Of a stretch of 64,000 nt of DNA, positions 16,129-25,730 are shown in pieces. Both the position numbers and the translations under genes were made by a program. Where the stretch lies: assembly GCA_965119685.1 (NCBI GenBank), contig OZ221971.1, positions 1,860,001-1,924,000 of the forward strand, read 5' to 3'. The notes under the pieces were generated by a model that was not told the DNA's origin, searched no databases, and was given only the letters and a program-made list of their open reading frames with translations. The DNA comes from Merdibacter sp965119685 (GTDB taxonomy: Bacteria; Bacillota_I; Bacilli_A; Erysipelotrichales; Erysipelotrichaceae). Within the stretch, counting starts at the first letter, position 1; every line of letters begins with the position of its first letter.

Positions 16129-17852
16129 GCTTTTTTCTCCACCTCGCTCACCAGCGCTGCGATCGCTTGTGTTAACGGCGCCGTGACGCTCTCTTTTTGA
16201 CCGCTGCGGCGGATGGTGACCGTACGCGCCTCGCACTCGCCATCACCGACGACGATTTGCACCGGAATCTTGGCTAACTGCGCTTCCCGGACGCGATAAC
16301 CCAGCTTCTCATTGCGCTCATCTACGCTGCAGCGAATACCGGCTTGCGTGAGCGCATCACATACCTCATGCGCATACGCGCCATGCTTTGAAGCAAGCAC
16401 CGGAATAATCTCCACCTGTTTCGGCGCTAACCACAATGGGAAATGACCGCCGTAATGCTCGATCAAAATACCGATAAAGCGCTCGATTGAGCCGTAGATG
16501 ACACGATGCAACATCACCGGACGCACTTTTTTGCCTTCCTTATCCACATACGTGCAGTCAAAGCGCTCCGGCAGATTCATATCCATCTGAATGGTACCGC
16601 ACTGCCATACGCGTCCCAAGCTGTCCTTGATGTGGAAATCCAGCTTCGGACCGTAGAAAGCGCCGTCACCCTCGTTGATGCGATATTCTTTGCCGGCGGC
16701 ATGACACGCTGCCCCTAACGCTTTCTCACACTGATCCCACACGGCGACCTCGCCCATGAAGTCCTGTGGACGCGTGGACAGCTCAATCTCATAGCTCAGC
16801 CCGAAAACAGAATACATACGGTCGATGAAGCGAATCAGACGCTTGACTTCTTCTTCTACCTGATCGCTTCGCATGAAGAGGTGCGCATCGTCCTGTGTGA
16901 ACGTCCGTACGCGAAACAGACCGTTGAGCGCACCGCTCGCCTCATGACGATGTACCTGCCCCAGCTCGCCGACACGCAGCGGCAGATCCTTATACGAATG
17001 CAGCGTGCTGTTGTAGACGAGCATCGCTCCCGGACAGTTCATCGGCTTGATCGCAAATTCACGATCATCCACCATCGTCGTGTACATGTTTTGCTTATAG
17101 TGATCCCAATGCCCGCTCATCTCCCACAGCTCTTTGCTCATCATGATCGGCGTCTTGATGAACTGATAGCCTTCTTTGGTGTGCTCTGCATACCAAAACT
17201 GCTCCAAGAGATTGCGCAAAATCATGCCGTTTGGCAAAAAGATCGGCATGCCGGCGGCATATTCGCTCATCATGAACAGACCCAGCTCTCTGCCCAGTTT
17301 TTTATGATCGCGCTTCTTCGCTTCCTCCAACAGCTGCAAATGCTCCTCCAGCTGCTCCTTGCTCTCAAAGCAGACGCCATAGATGCGCTGTAACATCTTA
17401 TTGTTGGCATCACCCTTCCAATAAGCGCCCGAATGCTTGAGCAGCTTGAAATTCTTGCACTGCTTGACACTGTCGACATGCGGACCGCGGCAGAGGTCGA
17501 CAAACTCGCCCTGACGATAGACGCTGATGCTGCCATCCTCTAATCCCTCGATCAGATCCAGCTTGTATTCGTCGTCGTGAAACAGTTCCAGCGCCTGCAC
17601 CTTGGAGATCTCTTCGCGCACGATACGCTTGCCATCCTTGGCGATCTTCTTCATCTCTTTTTCGATCAGCGCCAAATCCTCGTCGGTGATCTTCTTATCG
17701 CCCAAATCCATATCGTAGTAAAAGCCTTCCGATACGACCGGTCCTACCCAAAACTTCGCCTGCGGATAAAGACGCTTCACCGCCTGCGCCATCATGTGCG
17801 CACAGGAGTGATTCAGCTTGCTCAGCTGTTCATTTTCCTTGATGTCAATCAT
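16125..17852 (-). CDS. thrS: threonyl-tRNA synthetase (class II, lacking TGS domain)
   Basis: 575 residues. The N-terminal TGS domain of the long form (about 640 residues) is absent; the protein begins MIDIKENEQLSKLNHSCAHM, at the editing/SAD domain, with the zinc-binding HSCAHMMAQA and the later SVKQCK segment. The class II catalytic core shows MNCPGAMLVY, VHRHEASGALNGLFRVRTFT (motif 2) and a motif 3 segment near PVMLHRVIYGSIERFIG. The C-terminal anticodon-binding domain runs from LAPKQVEIIPVL. It charges tRNA-Thr with threonine. A T-box leader with a transcription terminator precedes it. First gene of a three-gene operon. Confidence 0.97.
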   Translation of the reverse strand: MIDIKENEQLSKLNHSCAHMMAQAVKRLYPQAKFWVGPVVSEGFYYDMDLGDKKITDEDLALIEKEMKKIAKDGKRIVREEISKVQALELFHDDEYKLDLIEGLEDGSISVYRQGEFVDLCRGPHVDSVKQCKNFKLLKHSGAYWKGDANNKMLQRIYGVCFESKEQLEEHLQLLEEAKKRDHKKLGRELGLFMMSEYAAGMPIFLPNGMILRNLLEQFWYAEHTKEGYQFIKTPIMMSKELWEMSGHWDHYKQNMYTTMVDDREFAIKPMNCPGAMLVYNSTLHSYKDLPLRVGELGQVHRHEASGALNGLFRVRTFTQDDAHLFMRSDQVEEEVKRLIRFIDRMYSVFGLSYEIELSTRPQDFMGEVAVWDQCEKALGAACHAAGKEYRINEGDGAFYGPKLDFHIKDSLGRVWQCGTIQMDMNLPERFDCTYVDKEGKKVRPVMLHRVIYGSIERFIGILIEHYGGHFPLWLAPKQVEIIPVLASKHGAYAHEVCDALTQAGIRCSVDERNEKLGYRVREAQLAKIPVQIVVGDGECEARTVTIRRSGQKESVTAPLTQAIAALVSEVEKKA

Positions 17853-17871
17853 CTTTCATCATCCTTTCCAT

Positions 17872-18087
17872 AAAAAAAGACAGAACTCAAAGGACGTTCT
17901 GTCTGACGCGGTACCACCTTTGTTCATGCGCGCTGTGCGCATGCCCTCTTCTCCGTTAACGCCGGCGACGGCTCTCTTTTCAGGAGCAGCTCCAAGGTAG
18001 TAAGAACAGGAATCTTCCAAAAGGCTTGCACCGGCCGCCTTCTCTCTGCATGGGATCGCCCGCTCCCGTGTCCTTTTCCTTGCTGAT
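17872..18087 (-). ncRNA. T-box leader (threonine tRNA-sensing riboswitch) of thrS
   Basis: The T-box sequence AAGGTGGTACCGCG lies at 17907-17920, read on the minus strand. It is followed by a rho-independent terminator stem AGACAGAAC/GTTCTGTCT and a T-run (17872-17904). The leader is about 215 nt from the predicted start site. A specifier triplet ACC (Thr) can be read in the CTTACTACCTTG segment of stem I, at about 18000; this assignment is tentative. Uncharged tRNA-Thr would base-pair, stabilise the antiterminator and let thrS be transcribed. Confidence 0.93.
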
Positions 18088-18093
18088 AGTATA

Positions 18094-18122
18094 ATCATAG
18101 CCATTTCCGTTTTTGTTGTCAA
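18094..18122 (-). promoter_or_regulatory. promoter of the thrS T-box operon
   Basis: TTGACA at 18117-18122 and TATGAT at 18094-18099, minus strand, separated by 17 bases. The predicted start site is near 18087, which gives a leader of typical T-box length. Confidence 0.8.
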
Positions 18123-18640
18123 TCCATTTGCCGCAAAACCTGCATGATTTCTCCCTTTCCTGTTACAACATAGGTAAGCCTTTGACAAGCGATGCTTTCA
18201 CACCCTGTACAAAGGGATGACAAGAGGAATGGAAACAAGTTTGCGCTTCTTTCACAGGATTTCACCCCGTACCGCTTCCTTTTCATCGACTCACAGTCCT
18301 CTTTTGCGGTGTTTCCAAACACATTCCTTTTTCCCTGCGATGATTACCGCATTCTCCCTCTATGTAAACGCCATGAAGGGACTGCAACAAATAAAAGCGT
18401 CCAAAAAAGGCAACGCATTCTCATATCAATAGAAGAGCAGCCGGATTTTTTTGCTGTCCGCGGGATTTGTTCACTAAAAACGGTGAAAACGAATAGAAAA
18501 ACGAGTGTAACAAGCGCCAGCCTGCATCCACACTCGTTCTTTTGGTAATTTAAATTATCGTAGATTTGACCCCCATCTTTAAATAATCATTCTTTTTGCA
18601 TAGTGATATTCCTTTTTTCGTCACAGCCCCATTTTCAAAA
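18123..18640. other. intergenic region holding a repeat copy
   Basis: About 500 bases without a gene between the thrS promoter and the DUF2207 gene. Its main content is the repeat copy at 18378-18575. Open frames in both strands have no family resemblance. Confidence 0.5.
18378..18575 (-). repeat. MITE/REP-like repeat, family 1 copy C
   Basis: The left end reads GGGACTGCAACAAATAAAAG. The internal hairpin (18501-18540) contains the string GATGCAGGCTGGCGC on the minus strand, flanked by ACGAGTGT/ACACTCGT. Read on the minus strand it aligns with copy B at 29585-29801 through the hairpin, the CCGTTTTTAG segment, TATGAGAATGCG and the terminal GTTGCAGTCCC. The outer right end is degenerate (GGGGGTCAAAT instead of GGGGCTGTAAC). 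Confidence 0.75.
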
Positions 18641-20506
18641 CTACCGCGACTTCTTTCGCTTTGGCAGCATGCTGCGCAAAGAGAGGTGGAAGAAACCGGC
18701 CTCCTTGATCGGCGGACGATACAGCGTATTGCGTTCCATGTAATAGAAACAATAATGAAACGTGTGCCAAAACAGGAATGTATCAAAATGATCGTACTCC
18801 TTCATGCCATCATACCAGCCGGGCGCCTCCACGCTGATGCGCTCAAATTTCTTGGCCCATATATCCGCCAAGCCAAGCACATAGGCAAAGGGCAGCAGCT
18901 CCCAAAACAGCTTAGGATTCGCCGTTGACAGCTTTGTCAGCTGAGCGCTCTCCACCGTTTCGATAAACTCACGCACACCCAGCACCTGCGCCTTCCACTC
19001 GTTGCCCTTGCGGGTGCGCTTATCCATGTACAGCATGCAGAAGAACAATACGATCGTCACAAACAGATAGACGACAAGCGCCCATGTCTGGATGTCGAAC
19101 ATCTGCAAAGTCAGCGCGTTGAACGCCAACAGGATGCAGGCGATGATAATCAGCACGCCCATCCCCACAAAGAAGCTTCGCTCCTCCAACGTAAAGCGAT
19201 GACGCACCAGATACACCCAACCCGCCAAATCGATGCCCAGCAGCAAGGTCGGAATCAAAGCGTGCAAGGAGAGCTCCCAGAGCTCAAAGCGCGCATATGT
19301 CATCATCCCGACAAAAAACAGCGATGGCAGCAGCGTAATCAGCGCCATCAGCGACTGCAAAAAGATTGAGGCATCCGTGTACACCTGCCGGCCGTTTCGC
19401 TTCGTGAACGAGCGTTCCAGCAGATGCTTGGACTTCTCTAAGGAAAAAGCGATACGCGCCTCGCGCAGCTCATTCTGATTGACAAGATTACCGTTTTGGA
19501 AAATGGAATCAAACAGCACTCGCTCATAAGGCTTGGCGTTAAGATCATTCATCTCGCGCAGCTTCTCCAGTTCAAAGCTCTCACCGTGATCGTGAATGAG
19601 CAGAAAGCCGCGGTTGCCCCAATCGATAAACAAAGAGAGCAGATCGCTGTCGCTGGCAAAACGGTTCATGATATAACCGATCTCCGAGCTGCTGATCTCC
19701 TTGGGCGCTTCATCGTAGACATCGACAAACACCTCTTGATCACGGCCAAAGTGCCAGAAGATCAACAGGACGACGACTAACAGCACCACGCAGGCAGAGG
19801 AAGCGACGAGGTTCACGTCCAAAGGCTGCGGAAAGGTAAAATACGTCTTAGGCAGATTGACCTTGATCGTCGCCATCTCGTTATTGCCTAACGGCGCTAA
19901 CAGATCACCGCTGATGACATTGCCGTTGACCTGCATGCTCAAGGTGTTTTTCACATCGCCGTACTTGCCGGTATTCGTATAGACCTCCTGCGGGTCAAAG
20001 GGCTTTGGCATCTCTATTTCATAATGAAGCTGCTTCACGCTCGTATCCAAATTTGTCACCAGCGTCCAATACAGCATCTGTGATTGATCCGGCATGGAGA
20101 GATCGCCGGTGGAGACTGTATAGGAAATGGTAAAGCGCTGACGTCCGTTGAGCTGGACGCCCTTTTCACCCATGGTGACGATCGAGCCATCCTCATTTCG
20201 TTCCACCGACAGCAAGCGGTCACCCGAAATGTCATGCACCGGAAAGTAGTAATCCTGATAGACGACGCCCTGCGCGCTCGTCACGGGAATATGGTAAGTT
20301 GAGGTGATGTTGCGGACAAAGGTGCTGCGGTAGTAGTTGAAATTGAGGTCGTACTCTTCCACGACAAGCAGCTTTCCATCCTCCTGCACCTGAATGTGAA
20401 TGTCCAGATTTTCTACCGTATACGCCTCCACCGCCCGCGTGTTTTTGGCAAACAGACACAAGAGCAGCGTCAGCAGACAGACGATGGCAAGTCCTCTTTT
20501 TCGCAT
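18641..20506 (-). CDS. DUF2207 domain membrane protein
   Basis: 621 residues. A signal peptide (MRKRGLAIVCLLTLLLCLFA) is followed by an extracytoplasmic beta-rich domain of about 200 residues that starts VENLDIHIQVQEDGKLLVVEEYDLNF, characteristic of DUF2207. Next come a membrane segment near residue 235 (VASSACVVLLVVVLLIFWHF), a cytoplasmic region with EISSSEIGYIMNRFASD, several membrane segments between about 375 and 490, and a C-terminal soluble region with FIETVESAQLTKLS. The family is widespread and of unknown function. It stands alone between convergently and similarly oriented genes. Start supported by AAAGGATGATGAT. Confidence 0.85.
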   Translation of the reverse strand: MRKRGLAIVCLLTLLLCLFAKNTRAVEAYTVENLDIHIQVQEDGKLLVVEEYDLNFNYYRSTFVRNITSTYHIPVTSAQGVVYQDYYFPVHDISGDRLLSVERNEDGSIVTMGEKGVQLNGRQRFTISYTVSTGDLSMPDQSQMLYWTLVTNLDTSVKQLHYEIEMPKPFDPQEVYTNTGKYGDVKNTLSMQVNGNVISGDLLAPLGNNEMATIKVNLPKTYFTFPQPLDVNLVASSACVVLLVVVLLIFWHFGRDQEVFVDVYDEAPKEISSSEIGYIMNRFASDSDLLSLFIDWGNRGFLLIHDHGESFELEKLREMNDLNAKPYERVLFDSIFQNGNLVNQNELREARIAFSLEKSKHLLERSFTKRNGRQVYTDASIFLQSLMALITLLPSLFFVGMMTYARFELWELSLHALIPTLLLGIDLAGWVYLVRHRFTLEERSFFVGMGVLIIIACILLAFNALTLQMFDIQTWALVVYLFVTIVLFFCMLYMDKRTRKGNEWKAQVLGVREFIETVESAQLTKLSTANPKLFWELLPFAYVLGLADIWAKKFERISVEAPGWYDGMKEYDHFDTFLFWHTFHYCFYYMERNTLYRPPIKEAGFFHLSLRSMLPKRKKSR

Positions 20507-20605
20507 ATCATCATCCTTTCTCTGTTATTCTTCGTTCAGTATATCATTGATTGCGGCCGCAAACAACCGCCGAAAGCAGGCAAAAAGCGGGCAGCGTGAG
20601 CAAAC

Positions 20606-21841
20606 TCAGCGAAATTGTGGGGTAAAGCTGCCGTTTTCCATGATGCGTACGCGCATATCTCCACAGATGCCATCCACGCACAGCCCTGCCGTGCCAAACA
20701 TGAAGTCGACATGCGCCATCGAGTGATTCGCCCCTTTTTCCTGCCGTTCTTTCTCACTCATCGCCAGCCCGTTTTTCATGCAGGAGGGATAAGAATCTCC
20801 TAACGCCAGATGACAGGAGGCATTTTCATCAAACAGCGTATTGTAAAACAGCAGGTTGGAAGTGGAGATCGGCGAATCGTAAGGAACGAGCGCGACCTCT
20901 CCCAGATAGCTGCTTCCCGCATCGAAAGCTAACAGGGCAGCGAGGGTCTCCCTGCCCTCTTTGGCGTCAAAGGCGACTGCCTTGCCGTTTTCAAAACGAA
21001 TGAAAAAGTCTTTGATGAGAACACCGTTGTAATCCAGGGGTCGGCTGGCATAGACGATGCCCTCCACTTTGTGACGATGAGGCATGGTGAACACCTCTTC
21101 CGTAGGCAGATTGGGATTGAACCAGACGCCGTCTGCCGTCTGTTCATTGCCCCCTTCCCACAGATGATCACTTACCAAGCCGATGCGCAGATCCGTTCCC
21201 AGCTCACTGGTGAAATGCAGCGCCTCGAAACGTCCGGCGTTCAATGCGTTCACACGTCTTTGAAACATGGCGTTGCGCGCTTGCCAGTTGACAAGAGGAT
21301 CGCTGTCCTCATCAACATGAACGCTTTGCAGAATCGCCTCCCACAGCTTTTCTACGGCACGCTCTTCTTCCTCGTTTGGAAACACCTGCTTCGCCCACTC
21401 CTTGCCGGGAACGGCAATAATGCTCCAAGCGCACAGATTTTCACTCGTATAGCGCTGAATCTCCTTGCTTGCCTTGGCATACGCCAAACGCGCCTCCTTG
21501 ATACGCGAAGGATCACAGTCAGCATAGATCCCCGGCGTATCGCTGATGATGTGCAAGACGCACGCGCCCTCTTTGAGATAATCTAAGCGGCTCTCCAGCT
21601 CCCAGCGGTGTACCTCGCACAAGGTCTGCAATGGCTGATGCAGATAATGCAGGCGGGTGATCTGCTCATCCCCATAGCGCACGACGACTTCCTTTGCCCC
21701 ATACGCGTATGCTTCTTCACAAACCAATCTCACAAAAGGCGCCGCCATGACGTCCCCATAGATGATCAGCGTCTGCCCCTTTTGCAAATGCACTCCGCCA
21801 AGCAGTGCCAGACGGGCATATTTCCGTAAACGTGCTTCCAT
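20606..21841 (-). CDS. M29 family aminopeptidase (AmpS/thermophilic type)
   Basis: 411 residues, the normal length for peptidase family M29. Seen: LRKYARLALLGGVHLQKGQT at the start, typical of M29; GTDLRIGL near 220; the metal-ligand region TEEVFTMPHRHKVEGIVYAS (Glu and His); GSSYLGEVALVPYDSPIS with the second glutamate; and ASCHLALGDSYP and NHSMAHVDFMFG (His/Asp ligands) toward the end. These enzymes remove N-terminal amino acids with two Co/Zn ions. No signal peptide, so cytoplasmic. GGAGG lies before ATG 21841. Monocistronic. Confidence 0.93.
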   Translation of the reverse strand: MEARLRKYARLALLGGVHLQKGQTLIIYGDVMAAPFVRLVCEEAYAYGAKEVVVRYGDEQITRLHYLHQPLQTLCEVHRWELESRLDYLKEGACVLHIISDTPGIYADCDPSRIKEARLAYAKASKEIQRYTSENLCAWSIIAVPGKEWAKQVFPNEEEERAVEKLWEAILQSVHVDEDSDPLVNWQARNAMFQRRVNALNAGRFEALHFTSELGTDLRIGLVSDHLWEGGNEQTADGVWFNPNLPTEEVFTMPHRHKVEGIVYASRPLDYNGVLIKDFFIRFENGKAVAFDAKEGRETLAALLAFDAGSSYLGEVALVPYDSPISTSNLLFYNTLFDENASCHLALGDSYPSCMKNGLAMSEKERQEKGANHSMAHVDFMFGTAGLCVDGICGDMRVRIMENGSFTPQFR

Positions 21842-22094
21842 GTCTTACCTCCGTTTTTTTGTTAGTATAGCACATTTTTCCTTGCTTGAAAGAGACGTTT
21901 TGTCAAAAAAAAGCATCTGCCAGACGCTTTGCATACACACATTGCTAAAAAGAGAGAGATTGTAAGGAAAACACCCTCCTCAAAACGTAACGGGAGGAGG
22001 AACGGCATAAGGTGATATGCCTCCTCTGCACTTCCCTTGCTTTTTGCTTCTGTCATAAGCGATAAAACGATCGCCTGTCTCCTTTTCGATCAAA

Positions 22095-22275
22095 GGGGCT
22101 GTAACGAAATAGAGAATTTCTGAGAAAAGAGATCAATGCGCGAAGAAAAAAACTAGTATTTTTGTGGTTTAACCCTTTTTTATACTAGTTTTTATTAGTT
22201 TCTTCAATGATTGGCGGCTAACTCTGGAAACGGAAAAATACAGTTTTTCTTTTCCGCCTTATTTGTTGCAGCCCC
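22095..22275. repeat. MITE/REP-like repeat, family 1 copy A
   Basis: 181 bp bounded by inverted termini: GGGGCTGTAACGAA at the left and TTTGTTGCAGCCCC at the right, near-perfect over 15 bases. Inside is a hairpin AAACTAGTAT...ATACTAGTTT, placed as in copy B though of different sequence. No coding capacity is seen, so it fits a miniature transposable element or a large structured intergenic repeat. Confidence 0.8.
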
Positions 22276-22301
22276 TTGCATTTGATAGAGCCGCTCTCGT
22301 T

Positions 22302-22562
22302 TTACGTGTGCTCATCCTCCTTTTTTCGAGGCGCAGCGGTGATGATATGATACACCTTGATTCCCATCCCTGCAAACAGGAAGATGTTGACGATAACCGA
22401 AATCCACCAACCGATGGGATGATCGCTGAGATAGCCATCCGGTTTCATGTTCTGATAAACCGTGTACCCGTATAACGCGGTGACAATGGCGATCCAGAAG
22501 AGATAATCTGCCTTTTGTCTGTTGGTGAGCTTGTTCTCATATCTGTTTCTCAGCTTTTTCAT
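22302..22562 (-). CDS. small two-helix membrane protein
   Basis: About 86 residues from ATG 22562 (MKKLRNRYENKLTNRQKADY). It has two hydrophobic segments, YLFWIAIVTALYGYTVY and IGWWISVIVNIFLFAGMGI, and charged ends. No family was recognised. Start supported by TTAGGAGGGG before the ATG. The gene is flanked by a repeat copy on its downstream side and by a pair of direct repeats upstream. Function unknown. Confidence 0.6.
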   Translation of the reverse strand: MKKLRNRYENKLTNRQKADYLFWIAIVTALYGYTVYQNMKPDGYLSDHPIGWWISVIVNIFLFAGMGIKVYHIITAAPRKKEDEHT

Positions 22563-22587
22563 CCTCTCCCCTCCTAAGATATTGTAA

Positions 22588-22669
22588 ATCACTCGTATAA
22601 TTACTCATTTGCGTATACATTTCCCCGCTGGAAAATCTGTCCAATCACTCGCCCGGTTACTCATTTACG
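22588..22669. repeat. pair of 27-bp direct repeats upstream of the small membrane protein
   Basis: Copies at 22588-22614 and 22643-22669 share AATCACTCG, then GTTACTCATTT or ATTACTCATTT, then CG. The spacing is 55 bases, about five helical turns, so both copies face the same side of the DNA. This would fit regulator sites for the gene starting at 22562, but no regulator is known. Confidence 0.5.
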
Positions 22670-23090
22670 ACATCCTTTTTCCTTCCCATCAATCGTATGG
22701 AACATTGGTTGATGGCGGTACAATTTTCTGTAAGCTGTTGAATGCTGTGCATATTGATTTTCGTCTGCTCTCCCGCATATTCTGTGTTTTTGTACATTAT
22801 GACACCCGGAGCTCCGCTTTATCTCTTTAATGCCGTGTCTGCCCTTTATTACGCACTTTCTCTACTTTCAGTATACAGCATTTGACAAGGAAGAACAACG
22901 GTGTCTTTTCAAAGAAACACGTTCATCTAAAAAGGTACCTCTGCTTTTTCATCTGCCCTCCCGCGTATTCACCGATACAGACAAAAAAGAAAAGAGCATC
23001 CCCTCACAGCATCTCCCTTTTCTCCCCAAGAAGCCTGCCACTATAACGGTGATCCTCTTTTTCTATATCCGTATTCTTCGCCCTTCTTTT
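22670..23090. other. intergenic region, no gene recognised
   Basis: About 420 bases between the small membrane protein and the ZIP transporter. I see no gene, no clear terminator and no repeat family member here. Confidence 0.4.
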
Positions 23091-23870
23091 TCAGCCAAGC
23101 GCGACATCTAACATCATCATCAGCGCAAAGCCCACGGCAAAGCCGATCGTTCCCCAGTTGCTGTGATGTCCCTGCGCGGTCTCCGGAATCAGTTCCTCCA
23201 CGACGACATACAGCATCGCTCCGGCCGCAAATGCCAGCAGGATCGGCAGTGCGGGTACCAGATAGCGGGAAGCTAACAGCACCAACGCCCCGGCAAGCGG
23301 TTCTACAATCCCCGAAAGCGCCCCATAGAGAAACGCTTTGGTGCGGTTCATCCCCTTTTCACTGCGCAACGGCATCGAGATGATCGCACCCTCGGGAAAA
23401 TTTTGAATAGCGATGCCGATCGACAAAGCAAACGCCGCCGCCATGCTGATCTCGCTGCCCTCGGCTAACAGAGCGACAAACACCGCGCCGACCGCCATCC
23501 CCTCGGGAATGTTATGCAGCGTCACCGCCAGCATGAGCATCGTCGTCCGCTTCAAAGAACTGCGATGACCCTCAGCCTCCTCATTGCCTAAATGCAGATG
23601 CGGAATCAGCCAATCCAACAGCAGTAAAAACAAAATTCCTAACAAAAAACCGCCGACCGCCGGCAGAAACGCCAGCTTGCCGAGATCCTGCGAGAGATCC
23701 ATCGCCGGAATGAGCAATGACCAGATCGACGCCGCCACCATCACGCCGGACGCAAACCCCAGCAACGCCTTCTGTACACCGGCACGCATCTCATTACGCA
23801 TCACAAAGACACAGGCTGCGCCGGCGGCCGTTCCTAAAAACGGAAGTATCAGTCCTAAAAATAAGTTCAC
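23091..23870 (-). CDS. ZIP family divalent metal transporter (GufA/ZupT-like)
   Basis: About 259 residues from GTG 23870 (VNLFLGLILPFLGTAAGAAC). AAGGAGG lies eight bases before this codon; longer readings to 23945 are possible but would start far upstream of that site. Eight hydrophobic segments are visible. ZIP signatures include LHNIPEGMAVGAVF in segment IV and NFPEGAIISMPL in segment V, with the metal-binding His/Glu residues. A His-containing loop lies between segments III and IV (LIPHLHLGNEEAEGHRSS). It should import Zn2+ and other divalent metals. Monocistronic. Confidence 0.9.
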   Translation of the reverse strand: MNLFLGLILPFLGTAAGAACVFVMRNEMRAGVQKALLGFASGVMVAASIWSLLIPAMDLSQDLGKLAFLPAVGGFLLGILFLLLLDWLIPHLHLGNEEAEGHRSSLKRTTMLMLAVTLHNIPEGMAVGAVFVALLAEGSEISMAAAFALSIGIAIQNFPEGAIISMPLRSEKGMNRTKAFLYGALSGIVEPLAGALVLLASRYLVPALPILLAFAAGAMLYVVVEELIPETAQGHHSNWGTIGFAVGFALMMMLDVALG

Positions 23871-24239
23871 CTGCACGTCCTCCTTTCCTCGTTTCATCCT
23901 ATGCACAACATTTGACACAGTGAGGAAACGATTCACATCGTCCACATCCCGTGCAAAGAATTGTCTACACTATACCATCGCACTTCGCGATTTGCAATTG
24001 AGATGATTTGCTCTTTTCCTTTCTCTTTCACGTATATCCTTTCAAAGGATGTGGACGACAGACAGCGCGCCTGTCGTCTTCTGCCGCATCCCCTTTCCCT
24101 TTCTTCTTTTCCTATCCTGTGCTCCTCCTCTTTTCCCTTTCCCTGTCATCTCCCTGCTATCCTCCATCATGATCGATTTTGTATGCCTTGCTTACGCTGT
24201 GCCCGCCGCTTGTCCATCCATCCTCTCCCCGCTTTGGCA
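23871..24239. other. intergenic region, no gene recognised
   Basis: About 370 bases, with no supported gene and no repeat family member seen. The purB terminator follows at its right end. Confidence 0.4.
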
Positions 24240-24270
24240 AAAGACAAAAGCAGCCCGTTGGGGCTGCTTT
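24240..24270 (-). terminator. rho-independent terminator of the purA-purC-purB operon
   Basis: AAAGCAGCCC and GGGCTGCTTT form a perfect stem with a short loop; on the minus strand it runs into TTTTGTCTTTTG. It lies 20 bases after the purB stop codon. Confidence 0.85.
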
Positions 24271-24288
24271 GCATGTTTTCCATGTGAT

Positions 24289-25719
24289 TTATACGTTGAT
24301 CTGCGCGTGGATACCCAGCACTGCCGCTTCTCTTTCCAGGATCGGATCGATGTAGTCCGCAAAAAACTCCTCGGTCTGCTGTACGCTTCGGCCGACGAAG
24401 AGCTTTGGCTGCATGCGCGACTTCAGCTCTTCTAAATCCATCGGGAAGCGCGGGTCCTGCGCAATGCGCGCTAACAGATCGTTGGGTTTCCCTTCCTCTT
24501 TAACAACTCTTCCGGCCGCCATGGAATGCACGCGAATCGCCTCATGCAGCTCCTGGCGATCGCCGCCGGCCTTCACGCAATCCATCATGATGTTTTCCGT
24601 CGCCATGAAAGGCAGCTCGTTCATCAGGTGCGACTCGATGACCTTAGGGTAGACGACGAGTCCCTCGGTGATATTGAGATAGAGATCTAAAATGCCATCG
24701 ATCGCCAAGAACGCTTCCGGTATGGCGATGCGCTTGTTGGCGGAATCGTCCAATGTGCGCTCAAACCACTGTGTTGCGGCGGTGATCGCCGGGTTCAGTG
24801 CATCGCTGATGACATAGTTGGCAAGCGACGCCATGCGTTCACTGCGCATCGGATTACGCTTGTATGCCATCGCGCTGGAACCGATCTGACTCTTTTCAAA
24901 GGGCTCCTCCACCTCTTTGAGGTGCTGAAGCAGGCGAATATCGTTGGAGAACTTGTGCGCGCTTTGTGCGATCGAGCTGAGCACATGCAAAATGCGCGTA
25001 TCATATTTGCGGGAGTACGTCTGCGTCGATACCGGGAAGCATTCCCGATAACCCAGCTTTTCAGCGATCAGCGTATCCAGACGCTTCACCTTGTCGCTGT
25101 CGCCGTTAAACAGCTCCATGAAGCTCGCCTGCGTTCCGGTCGTTCCCTTACAGCCAAGCAGCTTTTTGTGCTCGAGCAGGTAGGCGATCTCCTCGTAATC
25201 CATCAGCAGATCCTGCGCCCAGATGCTTGCGCGCTTGCCCAGCGTCGTAGGCTGTGCCGGCTGAAAATGCGTAAAGGCTAACACCGGCAGATCCTTGTAC
25301 TGCAAAGCGAACGTCTTCAGCTGTGCCAAGACGTTCACCAGCTTGTTTTTCACGAGTGCCAACGCCTCATGCATCAAAATCAAGTCGGTATTGTCGCCGA
25401 CATAGCAGCTGGTAGCACCCAGATGGATAATTCCCTTTGCCTTTGGGCATTGGCAGCCGTAAGCGTAGACATGGCTCATCACATCATGGCGAACCTCTTT
25501 CTCCCGTGCGATGGCTACCTCATAGTTGATGTCGTCCTGATGGGCGATCAGCTCCTGAATCTGCTCATCGCTGATCTCGAGCCCCAGCTCTTGTTCGCTT
25601 TGTGCCAAGGCGATCCACAGCCGCCGCCATGTGCGAAACTTCTTATCGTTGCTGAACAGCTGCTGCATCTCCTTGCTGGCATAACGCTGTGCCAAAGGGC
25701 TTTGATAACGATCGTTCAT
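24289..25719 (-). CDS. purB: adenylosuccinate lyase
   Basis: 476 residues, the normal length of bacterial PurB. Markers are SPLAQRYASKEMQQLFS at the start, MSHVYAYGCQCPKAKGIIHL (the substrate-binding HLGATSC continues), FQPAQPTTLGKR near residue 150, and the signature loop SSAMAYKRNPMRSERMASL near 285. It cleaves adenylosuccinate to AMP and also acts on SAICAR in de novo purine synthesis. Third gene of the purA-purC-purB cluster, 11 bases after purC. RBS AAGGAG before ATG. Confidence 0.97.
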   Translation of the reverse strand: MNDRYQSPLAQRYASKEMQQLFSNDKKFRTWRRLWIALAQSEQELGLEISDEQIQELIAHQDDINYEVAIAREKEVRHDVMSHVYAYGCQCPKAKGIIHLGATSCYVGDNTDLILMHEALALVKNKLVNVLAQLKTFALQYKDLPVLAFTHFQPAQPTTLGKRASIWAQDLLMDYEEIAYLLEHKKLLGCKGTTGTQASFMELFNGDSDKVKRLDTLIAEKLGYRECFPVSTQTYSRKYDTRILHVLSSIAQSAHKFSNDIRLLQHLKEVEEPFEKSQIGSSAMAYKRNPMRSERMASLANYVISDALNPAITAATQWFERTLDDSANKRIAIPEAFLAIDGILDLYLNITEGLVVYPKVIESHLMNELPFMATENIMMDCVKAGGDRQELHEAIRVHSMAAGRVVKEEGKPNDLLARIAQDPRFPMDLEELKSRMQPKLFVGRSVQQTEEFFADYIDPILEREAAVLGIHAQINV

Positions 25720-25730
25720 GTTTGATCTCC

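Noticed and set aside
18192..18548. Overlapping long open frames in the thrS-DUF2207 gap
   Set aside because: No ribosome binding site or family match, and they overlap the repeat copy C.
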